DNA of 64,000 bases from Peptacetobacter hiranonis (GTDB lineage: Bacteria; Bacillota; Clostridia; Peptostreptococcales; Peptostreptococcaceae). Position 1 is the stretch's first letter. Every line of letters starts with the position of its first letter. Location: contig NZ_CP036523.1 in NCBI RefSeq assembly GCF_008151785.1, forward strand, positions 62,001 through 126,000, given 5' to 3'. This document shows positions 46,297 through 55,125 of the stretch, piece after piece. Below the pieces are notes generated by a model. That model made no database searches. It was given only the letters and a program-made list of their open reading frames with translations, and had not been told where the DNA came from. Both the position numbers and the translations under genes were made by a program.

Positions 46297-47142
46297 ATGT
46301 TAGTACATACAATAAAAGAAGTTAGAGAACAGGTTAAAGCTTGGAAAAAAGAAGGACTTACTGTAGGATACGTACCTACTATGGGATATCTTCACGAAGG
46401 ACATAGATCATTAATAGAAAAAGCTGTTTCAGAAAATGATAGAGTAGTTGTCAGTGTATTCGTAAACCCAACTCAGTTCGGACCAAATGAAGATTACGAA
46501 GATTATCCAAGAGATATACAGAAAGACTACGCTCTTTGTACAGATGCTGGAGCTAATTTAGTTTTCAATCCAGAACCAGAAGAAATGTACTTCCCTGATA
46601 AATGCACAACTGTAAATGTTGAAGGATTATCAAAAGGTTTATGTGGAGCTAAAAGACCAGTTCATTTCGGTGGTGTTTGCTTAGTTGTTTCTAAGTTCTT
46701 AAATATAGTTACTCCTGATAGAGCATATTTCGGTGAAAAAGATGCTCAGCAGTTAGCTATAATAAAAAGAATGGTTAGAGATTTAAGCATGGATGTTGAA
46801 ATAGTAGGATGCCCAATAGTTAGAGAAGCTGATGGTCTTGCTAAGAGCTCAAGAAATACTTATCTTTCTGCTGAAGAAAGAGTAGCTGCTCTTGTACTTA
46901 ATAGAAGCCTTACAAAAGCTAAAGCTGCTATGGAAGATGGTTTAAGATGCGTAAGTGAAATAAGAGACCTTATAGAAAGCGAAATAAAAGAAGAACCTCT
47001 AGCTAAAGCTGATTATATAGAAATAGTTGATAGCGAAACTCTTCAGCCTGTAGAATCTGTTGAAAGAGATGTTTTAGTTGCTATAGCTGTTTATATAGGT
47101 AAGACTAGACTTATAGATAATTTCACTTTTAGATTAGCTTAA
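46297..47142 (+). CDS. panC: Pantothenate synthetase
   Basis: Joins pantoate and beta-alanine using ATP. The 281 residues include the HIGH-like HEGH at 33-36 after GYVPTMGYL, FVNPTQFGPNEDYEDYPRD, FGEKDAQQLAIIKRM and the KMSKS-like KSSRNTYLS. It closes the panG-panB-panC operon. panD (aspartate decarboxylase) is not in the window. TTGGAGAATTAAG precedes the ATG. Confidence 0.97.
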   Translation: MLVHTIKEVREQVKAWKKEGLTVGYVPTMGYLHEGHRSLIEKAVSENDRVVVSVFVNPTQFGPNEDYEDYPRDIQKDYALCTDAGANLVFNPEPEEMYFPDKCTTVNVEGLSKGLCGAKRPVHFGGVCLVVSKFLNIVTPDRAYFGEKDAQQLAIIKRMVRDLSMDVEIVGCPIVREADGLAKSSRNTYLSAEERVAALVLNRSLTKAKAAMEDGLRCVSEIRDLIESEIKEEPLAKADYIEIVDSETLQPVESVERDVLVAIAVYIGKTRLIDNFTFRLA

Positions 47143-47212
47143 TTATTAGATATTTTTTTACTATCTCAATTTTATTTGTTATATATTTTTTTTATAATTA
47201 TTTTAGTTTTTT

Positions 47213-47262
47213 AGACGAGGATTATTTATTGTTGAAATTTCAATATTTTCCTCGTTTTTTAT
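47213..47262 (+). terminator. Terminator of the pantothenate operon
   Basis: The stem ACGAGGA/TCCTCGT, with AT-rich paired bases above it, is followed by TTTTTTAT. Confidence 0.7.
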
Positions 47263-47289
47263 TTGTCTATAAACTATTCTGATATTTTG

Positions 47290-47319
47290 TTTACATTTCC
47301 CTTTTTTATGTGTTATAAT
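47290..47319 (+). promoter_or_regulatory. Strong promoter with no gene behind it
   Basis: TTTACA (47290-47295), 18-bp spacer and TATAAT (47314-47319) with a TG extension. The lipoprotein start is 280 bp away with two hairpins in between, so this may drive a small RNA. Confidence 0.6.
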
Positions 47320-47325
47320 GTACTA

Positions 47326-47410
47326 GTATTATTTTATACAACTCTTTTTTATTTCTTTTCTCAAAGCTCCGGGAATTCCACACATTTTTTTCCTGGGGCT
47401 TTATTATTTT
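47326..47410 (+). ncRNA. Possible small RNA between panC and the lipoprotein gene
   Basis: The promoter at 47290-47319 is followed by about 40 bases and a 13-bp hairpin (AAAGCTCCGGGAA with TTCCTGGGGCTTT, 47364-47401) ending in ATTATTTTTTG. No start codon with a binding site is seen. Whether it is transcribed is unknown. Confidence 0.35.
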
Positions 47411-47431
47411 TTGAAAATGTAATTATACAGA

Positions 47432-47502
47432 AAAATAAGGTATATATATCATCTATTCTAGATTCATTGTCACATACGATGTTATTTATACCTTATTTTT
47501 TA
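47432..47502 (+). terminator. Hairpin before the lipoprotein gene
   Basis: Arms AAATAAGGTATA and TATACCTTATTT, 45 bases apart, are followed by TTTTATG. It could be a terminator of the preceding transcript. Confidence 0.45.
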
Positions 47503-47597
47503 TGTCATTATCTTTAGTAATTTTTATCGTAATTGTAATTAAATACATTTTATGCTAACCTTAAATTGTAATATTAATACAAATAGAGGTGATTGTC

Positions 47598-48830
47598 ATG
47601 TTTAAAAAGTTTGTTTCAATTTCTCTTGCTACTCTTTTAGCATTTAATCTTTCTGCTTGTGCATCTAAGGATATTTCTAAAAATCAGAAGAAATCTTCTT
47701 CACAAAATCAGAGTTCATCTGATGATAATTATTCAGATTGTGAGTCTATTGATTTTTCAAATGTAAGCTATAGCGACTATGGTGGTTTTAATGGTATTAC
47801 TTTTGATGTGCCTGATTTTTTAGAGCATACTTCTGATAGTTCAGATGGAAACAAGGTTGAGTTTTTTACAGCTAATAAGTCTTGTTATATGAGCGTAGAG
47901 TACGCTGGAAAGGTTTCAGATTTTAAATCTGTTTATGATAAGGATTTAGCTAATTCTGAAAATGTTGGATTTAATGTATTTGAGGACTATGAGTACAGAA
48001 TTTCTGGAGATGACGGAAAGACTGTATACTACAAATGCTCAATTATTTTTGAGGGTGTAGATGGATATTATCTTCAAAATCTATTGATGGTGTATCCTAA
48101 GAAATATGAAAAAGAGTTTGATCCAATAGTTACTAGAGTGTATCATAGCTTTGTTAAGTTTGCAGGACCAGATAAATCCCTTGAGGAAGAACGTAATAGT
48201 TCAAGCCTTCCTAAACCCGATGGAAAGGATAAGATTATATCTATTTCTGATGAGGACGAAGTTACATTTTTAGGTAATTACGATAAAAATAAAAAATATG
48301 ATATAGATTACTGCTCTGTTGTAGGTAAAGATGTATACGCAACAGACAGCACATATGACCATTTTGGATATAATCAGCTTAATCTTTATGGTTGCAGTTT
48401 GAAATATCCCGATTTCTTGCGTTTTATAATGGTTCCAGATGCAAAATACGGAATTGTTTTTAATGATAATGAGTATATGAATAATCTTACAGACTCTCCA
48501 AATGTTGAATTAAATGTCATTTCTACATTTAATCTAGATCCAGATTCATATACTAATGCAAGTGAATATGCAGCAAAACATCTCAATGATACTAATAATT
48601 TATCAAATGTTCAAAGAGAGATTTCTGGAAATTATATATATAGCATAGATTCTGTTTCTGAGCCAAATAGAGTTATTTCTTTTTCTATTGACTATATAGA
48701 CGAAGATGAGGAGAATCATGTAACTTTCCATGTTTCTCCCGAGTATTATAATAGAAACAAGGATACTTTTTTAGATATTTTTGAGGTTATGAAGAAATCT
48801 TTTAACCACGAGGATAATTTTGAAAAATAG
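47598..48830 (+). CDS. Lipoprotein of unknown function
   Basis: A 410-residue secreted lipoprotein. MFKKFVSISLATLLAFNLSAC is a type II signal with lipobox LSAC, so Cys21 would be lipidated. A Ser/Gln/Lys-rich linker follows. The rest seems to hold two related globular parts, each with GGFNGITFDVP- or GYNQLNLYGCSLKYP-like openings and about 130-150 residues (near 65-195 and 250-405), which suggests an internal duplication. I use the ATG at 47598, with GAGGTG seven bases before it, rather than the GTG at 47589. No enzyme motif is visible. Confidence 0.8.
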   Translation: MFKKFVSISLATLLAFNLSACASKDISKNQKKSSSQNQSSSDDNYSDCESIDFSNVSYSDYGGFNGITFDVPDFLEHTSDSSDGNKVEFFTANKSCYMSVEYAGKVSDFKSVYDKDLANSENVGFNVFEDYEYRISGDDGKTVYYKCSIIFEGVDGYYLQNLLMVYPKKYEKEFDPIVTRVYHSFVKFAGPDKSLEEERNSSSLPKPDGKDKIISISDEDEVTFLGNYDKNKKYDIDYCSVVGKDVYATDSTYDHFGYNQLNLYGCSLKYPDFLRFIMVPDAKYGIVFNDNEYMNNLTDSPNVELNVISTFNLDPDSYTNASEYAAKHLNDTNNLSNVQREISGNYIYSIDSVSEPNRVISFSIDYIDEDEENHVTFHVSPEYYNRNKDTFLDIFEVMKKSFNHEDNFEK

Positions 48831-48905
48831 AATCTACCTTATAGATTAAATAAAAAGTGTGCTGACACAAATAAAAGTGTCAGCACATTTTTATTTAAAT
48901 ACTAT

Positions 48906-50057
48906 TTATCTCAATCTTTTAAAGAAACTTCCTAGCATCCCTGCACATTCTTCTTCTAGCACCCCATACTTGTACTCAACCTTAGAATCTTCAAAATACT
49001 CCTTCTTAAAATCAGACTGTTTCTCTATCTTGGCATTCTTCACTCTCTTAGCTCCTATAACAACTTCTCTAATTCTCGAATTTACAATAGCTCCACAGCA
49101 CATTACACAAGGCTCCATAGTTACGTACATCTTGCAGCCAAACAATCTCCATCCCTTTAATTTCTTAGCCGCATTCTTTATCGCAAGTATCTCAGAATGA
49201 GCAGTTGCATCCTTTAGATGCTCTGTTAAATTATGTCCTCTTCCTATTATCTCTCCATCCTTTACAATTACCGCACCAATTGGAGTTTCTTCTTTATCGT
49301 ATGCCTTCTTCGCTTCTCTAAGTGCCTCCATCATAAAGTATTCGTCGTCACTCATTCCTGTAACCATTCTTACATACTGGCGATCATACTCGCAGAAATC
49401 CTCTGTATTTATAAGGAATTTATCACCTACTGCATATTCCTTCATTCCCTGCTGATTAGACACAGCTACAACTTCAGCTTCAACGGTTTCAGTTATTCCA
49501 AATACGCACTTTTTATATTCTTCTTCATTCATTCTTACAACTTTTGCAACTTCTTTGTTGGGATTAAATACTGTATCTTCATCCACTTTGTATCTATATA
49601 CCTCACAAATTTCATTATCTATAAAATCTCCGTCAACTATATTTTCAAAAATCTCATTGATAAATGAAATATTTTTTTCTTTAGCCACTATCCCAGCTTC
49701 TTCTGAGATTTCTCTTTTAAGTGCTTCAAATACATCCTCTCCAGAATCTATATGACCACCTACCATCACACCATAAAGACCTGGGTAACTTTTATACATC
49801 GCTCTTTGCTGGAAATAGCAGTATTTTCCATTTTCAGTATCCTCTTCAAACCAGCAGTGAACTACTTTGTGTATATGTCCTTTTTCATGAATTTCTCCTC
49901 TGGTAGCAGTTCCTATCTTCTCAAAATCTTTGTCGTATATATCTAAAATCTCTTTATTTAGTATTTCATCTTCCTTACTTTTAACTATTTCTAGCTCTTT
50001 ATCTTTTACACGATTTCCCATATCAAAAGATATAACTTTAGATTTTTCTCTATTCAA
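48906..50057 (-). CDS. tadA: Nudix hydrolase-tRNA adenosine deaminase (TadA) fusion
   Basis: A 383-residue two-domain protein. Residues 30-190 form a Nudix domain most like the isopentenyl-diphosphate isomerase/YfcD branch (DKDFEKIGTATRGEIHEKGHIHKVVHCWF). It has a complete Nudix box at 101-123 (G101, E107, R115, E116, E119, E120 and G122). From about 235 to the end lies TadA, with the zinc/catalytic motif HSE at 287-289 and PCVMC at 316-320. TadA deaminates A34 of tRNA-Arg(ACG), which is present at 30397. The frame starts at TTG 50057 with a weak AAAGG; an ATG at 50021 is possible but lacks a binding site. Position between serS and dnaX fits tadA in C. difficile. Confidence 0.9.
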   Translation of the reverse strand: MNREKSKVISFDMGNRVKDKELEIVKSKEDEILNKEILDIYDKDFEKIGTATRGEIHEKGHIHKVVHCWFEEDTENGKYCYFQQRAMYKSYPGLYGVMVGGHIDSGEDVFEALKREISEEAGIVAKEKNISFINEIFENIVDGDFIDNEICEVYRYKVDEDTVFNPNKEVAKVVRMNEEEYKKCVFGITETVEAEVVAVSNQQGMKEYAVGDKFLINTEDFCEYDRQYVRMVTGMSDDEYFMMEALREAKKAYDKEETPIGAVIVKDGEIIGRGHNLTEHLKDATAHSEILAIKNAAKKLKGWRLFGCKMYVTMEPCVMCCGAIVNSRIREVVIGAKRVKNAKIEKQSDFKKEYFEDSKVEYKYGVLEEECAGMLGSFFKRLR

Positions 50058-50059
50058 TT

Positions 50060-50288
50060 CTATCCACAGCCTTTCTTGTTTATATTTTTAAAAACATAAA
50101 AATTTTATCCACTTATCCACTATTTTTACTTGGATATTTAATTTTTTCTGTTGTTATTGTATTTTTTGAGTATGTTTTTATTCACTATTTTAGTAATTAT
50201 ATAATCTAGCTTAGTTTAAATTTAATGTTATTTCAATACCTATTGTGGATTAAATTATATTTAAAAGTGGATTAAATTATATTTAAAA
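50060..50288. repeat. DnaA-box-like motifs and a 22-bp tandem direct repeat
   Basis: Near-matches to TTATCCACA occur at 50060-50068, 50105-50113, 50113-50121, 50244-50252 (reverse) and 50266-50274 (reverse). The last two lie in a perfect tandem repeat of a 22-bp unit starting GTGGATTAAATTATA at 50245-50266 and 50267-50288. The whole gap 50058-50442 has no gene. Function unknown. Confidence 0.55.
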
Positions 50289-50322
50289 AGAGATGCTATA
50301 ATTTATATAACATCTCTTTCAT
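50288..50322 (-). terminator. Hairpin upstream of the Nudix-TadA gene
   Basis: Stem AAAGAGATG/CATCTCTTT with a 13-base AT loop, followed by TTTAAAT on the minus strand. Confidence 0.55.
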
Positions 50323-50442
50323 TTCAATTACTTATTTATTTACAATTCTTTTTCTAATTGCATCCTACTATTTCTTTCATCATTTACTTCTATTTCCATA
50401 TGTCTTTACATAATATTTAATAATTCTTACATCTTAAAAAAT

Positions 50443-50480
50443 AAAATAGACCTATGCAGATAACTACATAGGCCCATTTT
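50443..50480 (-). terminator. Terminator of the duplicated unknown cassette
   Basis: Stem GGCCTATG(T)/(G)CATAGGTC with a 10-base loop followed by TATTTTATTTTTT on the minus strand, directly after the last gene. Confidence 0.75.
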
Positions 50481-50482
50481 CT

Positions 50483-51055
50483 TTACATTAAAAATTTATT
50501 TATCTCTATCTCTATAATCTCAAGCATCTCTCCTAAAACAATATATGGATTCACGGTTTGTAAAGCTGATACCGTATAAGGCTGCAAAATCATATTACAA
50601 ACCACGTTATATAATACCTCATTTAACAATGCTTTTTTTGCATACTCTTTTTCAAGTCTTTTGCTAAAACCTTCATCTATGTCAGACTCTATCTCTCTAC
50701 TAAATTCTTCAATTTCATTTCTTTTAATTGCAGATATTGCATATTCATCTATTCTAGTATTAATAATTTTTCCACAGTACGTATCTTCCAGTATTGATTT
50801 TATTAATTGTATTTTTTTATCTATCCCATATTTAAAATACACTAATCTATCTCTCATCATTTCTATGTATCTTTTTCCTTCTTCATCAAAGTTATATTTC
50901 ATAATGAAGGATCTTTTGTCTATTGGATCGCCTAATGCATATATTTCTCTTATTTCATTTATATACTCATCTTTATTTCCATTCTTTAAAACACTAGAAT
51001 TTACTGAATTTATGGCTAAAGATGTTATTGCCTGTCTTTCAACTAAATTTATCAT
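50483..51055 (-). CDS. Unknown protein, family A, second copy
   Basis: A 190-residue, soluble, mostly helical protein that I do not recognise. It resembles the 196-residue protein encoded at 51870-52460. Both begin INLVERQAI/NLSLIEKQAI and have an RxxYFKYG/RIAYFRLE segment followed by KKxxLIKxI. Both then have GFSKRLExxY/GFIRRLDSKY, LLNEVLYNVV/LVNEVLHMVI, and a Glu-rich helix at the end. GGGGGTG precedes the ATG. It is the last gene of a four-gene unit B1-A1-B2-A2. No signal peptide, membrane segment or nuclease or ATPase motif is seen. Confidence 0.78.
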   Translation of the reverse strand: MINLVERQAITSLAINSVNSSVLKNGNKDEYINEIREIYALGDPIDKRSFIMKYNFDEEGKRYIEMMRDRLVYFKYGIDKKIQLIKSILEDTYCGKIINTRIDEYAISAIKRNEIEEFSREIESDIDEGFSKRLEKEYAKKALLNEVLYNVVCNMILQPYTVSALQTVNPYIVLGEMLEIIEIEINKFLM

Positions 51056-51101
51056 AGCTACACCCCCATTTTTTAATATACATTTGTTTAATATAAAGCT
51101 A

Positions 51102-51836
51102 TTACATTTTATATTCTTTCATAAATTTCTCAAACATAGCTCTAAATATTTTTTCTTCCTCAGAGTCTTCTTTTGTATCCTCTTCTTTAGGTTTTTCTTC
51201 TTCAAAATCATAATCTATTTCTTCAATTACATCCCGAAGATTTTCGATGTTTATATCATCTTCATACATTAAGTTTTCATCTGTTGGAAAATCTAACTCA
51301 AAATCAATTCCATTTTCTTCTAGTTTCTTGAATCTTCTTTCTGTGCCCAGCCAATAATCTATATTATTACCTTTATCATTAATAATTTCATATATTTTAT
51401 TAATAGCATTTATATCTTTAACTTCCTGCAACTCTAAAAATTCTACTTTACCTGTTGCTATAACATATATCATTTTTTCAAATATATCATTCATTGAAGC
51501 TAGATAAACATAATTATATCTAAGATTTAGCATATCGTAATCTTCAGCTTCTTCCAATTTTTCCTTATAAAAATCAATATAGTATTTCTCTGAATATGTA
51601 TCAGAATAATCACCAAATACGGATAATCTAACTATTCTTATTTTCTCTGCCCCACAAACTGCAAACTCTAATAGCCTTTTCTTAAGCCGATTTTTATAAT
51701 CTTCTAGATTATAGTTTAATTTTTCTTCAAGAGATAAAGCTTCCTCTTCGTATTTTTTTACATCTACTTTAGCTAGTTCAAATGATTTTTCAACTAAATC
51801 CTCTAAAATTATTTCTTGTTCTTTAATTGTTCTCAT
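51102..51836 (-). CDS. Unknown protein, family B, second copy
   Basis: A 244-residue charged helical protein. It resembles the one at 52485-53177: an N-terminal LVEKSFELAKVDVKKYEEE/LVDAAFEMGELDTRKYESE block, then LRYNYVYLASMNDIFEKMIYVIATGK/LKFNYVRLSSMNEIYSRILILIATNK, then an acidic low-complexity stretch. Both share the C-terminus MFEKFMKEYK. The shared C-terminus after a variable acidic linker suggests a conserved binding tail. ATG at 51836 chosen because GGAGGTG lies just before it. Function unknown. Confidence 0.78.
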   Translation of the reverse strand: MRTIKEQEIILEDLVEKSFELAKVDVKKYEEEALSLEEKLNYNLEDYKNRLKKRLLEFAVCGAEKIRIVRLSVFGDYSDTYSEKYYIDFYKEKLEEAEDYDMLNLRYNYVYLASMNDIFEKMIYVIATGKVEFLELQEVKDINAINKIYEIINDKGNNIDYWLGTERRFKKLEENGIDFELDFPTDENLMYEDDINIENLRDVIEEIDYDFEEEKPKEEDTKEDSEEEKIFRAMFEKFMKEYKM

Positions 51837-51869
51837 ATATTTCACCTCCAAATATTTTAAATATATCTA

Positions 51870-52460
51870 TTAATATCCAAATCTCATCACTTCTGCTTTT
51901 ACAAGCTCCATAATTTTATCTACTACCATTTCAGAATTTGCCTTGTTTAATGTTTTTACAATTTCTCTATTTAAAACCAAGCTACTTATCACCATATGTA
52001 ATACTTCATTTACAAGAGAGCTGTAGATATACTTAGAATCTAATCTCCGTATAAACCCCACACCTACATCGCAATGTAGTTCTTTAAGAGTATTTTCTAC
52101 TACATCCATATGGAAAAACATCGGCTCTTTTTCAATTATTCTGTGTTTGTATAGCGAATCTTCGCAGTTCATTAATATTTTTTTAATAAGTTCTTTTTTT
52201 CGTATTTCCTCTAATCTAAAATATGCTATTCTTTCCTGCATAAGTTCTATATCTTTTTCTTCTAGGTTAGTGCTTATATCAAAACCTCTATCCTTAAAAA
52301 TTGTTTCGTATTCTCTATAATCTAAAGGATTCTCTATATTAAATTTATTTCTTATATTTCTTTCATACTCTTCTCTACAGCAGTTTCTTAAAGTTGTAGA
52401 TTTTATAGCATCTTCAACTAATGCAACTATAGCCTGCTTTTCTATTAAACTTAAATTCAC
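51870..52460 (-). CDS. Unknown protein, family A, first copy
   Basis: A 196-residue helical protein related to the one at 50483-51055. It starts with GTG at 52460; AGGAGG lies seven bases before that codon, whereas the upstream ATG at 52478 overlaps the site. It carries two adjacent Cys (near residue 27) that the paralogue lacks. It begins 24 bp after the B1 stop, so it is co-transcribed. No known domain recognised. Confidence 0.78.
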   Translation of the reverse strand: MNLSLIEKQAIVALVEDAIKSTTLRNCCREEYERNIRNKFNIENPLDYREYETIFKDRGFDISTNLEEKDIELMQERIAYFRLEEIRKKELIKKILMNCEDSLYKHRIIEKEPMFFHMDVVENTLKELHCDVGVGFIRRLDSKYIYSSLVNEVLHMVISSLVLNREIVKTLNKANSEMVVDKIMELVKAEVMRFGY

Positions 52461-52484
52461 AACAATCCCTCCTATCATTTTAAT

Positions 52485-53177
52485 TTACTGATTTTTATAT
52501 TCTTTCATAAACTTTTCGAACATATTTCTAAATTTATCTTCCATTTCTTTTTTATCAGATATATTTTCATTTACTTCAACTGTATTTTCTGTTATTTCTT
52601 CGTTTATTATCTCCTGAGGAGGTCCTTCATTTAATCTATCTGCTTCATTTAATAACTCACTATCACATTTCCATCTAAAGTTTCCCCAATATTTTTCTTC
52701 TCCAATTTTATCTATATATTCATACATCTCATCTGACATACTATCTGAATCTATTTTATCTATTTTTTTTATATATTCTTTATTTGTTGCTATTAGTATT
52801 AATATTCTAGAATATATCTCATTCATTGAAGATAGTCTTACATAATTAAATTTTAGAGTTGGTATATTGTATGAGTTTGCCATATTTGTTGCTTTAACAA
52901 AAGATTCTATATATCTATCCTCACCATAGCTTTTAAAATAATCATTCTTAGCGCAAAATTTTATACTTTTCGCTTTTTCAGAAGATGAAATATTTGCTAA
53001 AAGTACATTTCTTTTTAACTCTTCTTTATATTTATTTTCATCCATGTATTTTTCTTCAAGTATCTCTATCTCTGATTCATATTTTCTAGTATCAAGTTCT
53101 CCCATTTCAAATGCAGCATCTACTAAATCTCTTATATTAGTTTTTTGTTCAAATGTTAGTTCCTTTTTTTCTTCCAT
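52485..53177 (-). CDS. Unknown protein, family B, first copy
   Basis: A 230-residue charged protein related to the one at 51102-51836 (shared blocks RKYESE/KKYEEE, FNYVRLSSMNEI/YNYVYLASMNDI and the tail MFEKFMKEYK). I use the ATG at 53177, preceded by AGGAGGAG; the frame extends 13 codons upstream without support. It is first in the four-gene unit and has a good promoter at 53233-53261. No signal peptide or membrane segment. Function unknown. Confidence 0.8.
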   Translation of the reverse strand: MEEKKELTFEQKTNIRDLVDAAFEMGELDTRKYESEIEILEEKYMDENKYKEELKRNVLLANISSSEKAKSIKFCAKNDYFKSYGEDRYIESFVKATNMANSYNIPTLKFNYVRLSSMNEIYSRILILIATNKEYIKKIDKIDSDSMSDEMYEYIDKIGEEKYWGNFRWKCDSELLNEADRLNEGPPQEIINEEITENTVEVNENISDKKEMEDKFRNMFEKFMKEYKNQ

Positions 53178-53232
53178 TGTAAACTCCTCCTCTAAAACAT
53201 GTTCTGTTGCAATCACAATCTAGTTACTATCT

Positions 53233-53261
53233 AATATAGCATTCTTCGCTTCAGAACGCAA
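53233..53261 (-). promoter_or_regulatory. Promoter of the duplicated unknown cassette
   Basis: TTGCGT (53261-53256), 17-bp spacer and TATATT (53238-53233), about 55 bp before the start of the first gene. The -35 and spacer hold an imperfect dyad TTGCGTTCTGAAGCGAA, which might be an operator. Confidence 0.65.
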
Positions 53262-53342
53262 GTGATTTTTTGCTTTATTTTTTAAGTTATTTTGTCATAA
53301 TGCCATAATTTATAACATAAAATACATTTATTTTTATATATA

Positions 53343-53376
53343 AAAAAAGAACCACCAATTTCTTGGCAGTTCTTTA
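53343..53376 (-). terminator. Terminator of serS
   Basis: A 12-bp stem (AAGAACTGCCAA with TTGGTGGTTCTT) with a GAAA loop is followed by TTTTTTAT on the minus strand. Confidence 0.85.
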
Positions 53377-53397
53377 TATACTACATTTTAAATTTTA

Positions 53398-54717
<1,320 letters not shown>

Positions 54718-54764
54718 TCAATTATATTGTATTGAATTTACAGATTTGGTTTTTCAGGGGCGTT

Positions 54765-55015
54765 TTTTGTATAAAAAAAGATTTTCACCCCTTACAAAAG
54801 GGACGAAAATCTGTTATCCGCGTTGCCACCCTAATTGAATGCACCTATAAATGCACATTCCTCTCAAAATCCTGTAACGTAGGAATACGTCTAACTTATT
54901 TCAGATTAGAAGCTCCAGAGTAGATTCAAAAACCACTGATATGAGTTCACACCGACCACTCACTCTCTGTAAACAGAACTGTTTTTTACTTAGCTCCTTC
55001 ATTGCCTTTTCACTA
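54765..55015 (-). promoter_or_regulatory. T-box riboswitch upstream of serS
   Basis: The T-box sequence AGGGTGGCAACGCGG lies at 54832-54818 on the minus strand. A terminator follows, with a stem from AGATTTTCGTCCC to GGGGTGAAAATCT and then TTTTTTT (54810-54770). The base after TGG is C, which pairs with discriminator G, and the tRNA-Ser genes here have G. A TCA triplet after GAAC (54944-54942) is a candidate serine specifier and matches anticodon TGA. The 5' limit is approximate. It fills the gap 54670-55125. Confidence 0.9.
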
Positions 55016-55125
55016 TTATGTATCCAATTATATTATAATAATCTCTATTTTTCAAGAGAAAATGAGAATTTTTAGTCTATTTTTATTTTCTTACAAAATT
55101 TTGAATTTATTTTTTTATCTATTTT

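Noticed and set aside
47263-47517. 84-codon frame on the plus strand
   Set aside because: No binding site, Phe-rich, and covers two hairpins and a promoter.
49233-49667. 144-codon frame opposite the Nudix-TadA gene
   Set aside because: No binding site; shadow of a well-supported gene.
50661-51272. 203-codon frame on the plus strand
   Set aside because: Antisense to the family A and B genes, with low-complexity Phe/Ile composition typical of the complement of a charged helical protein.
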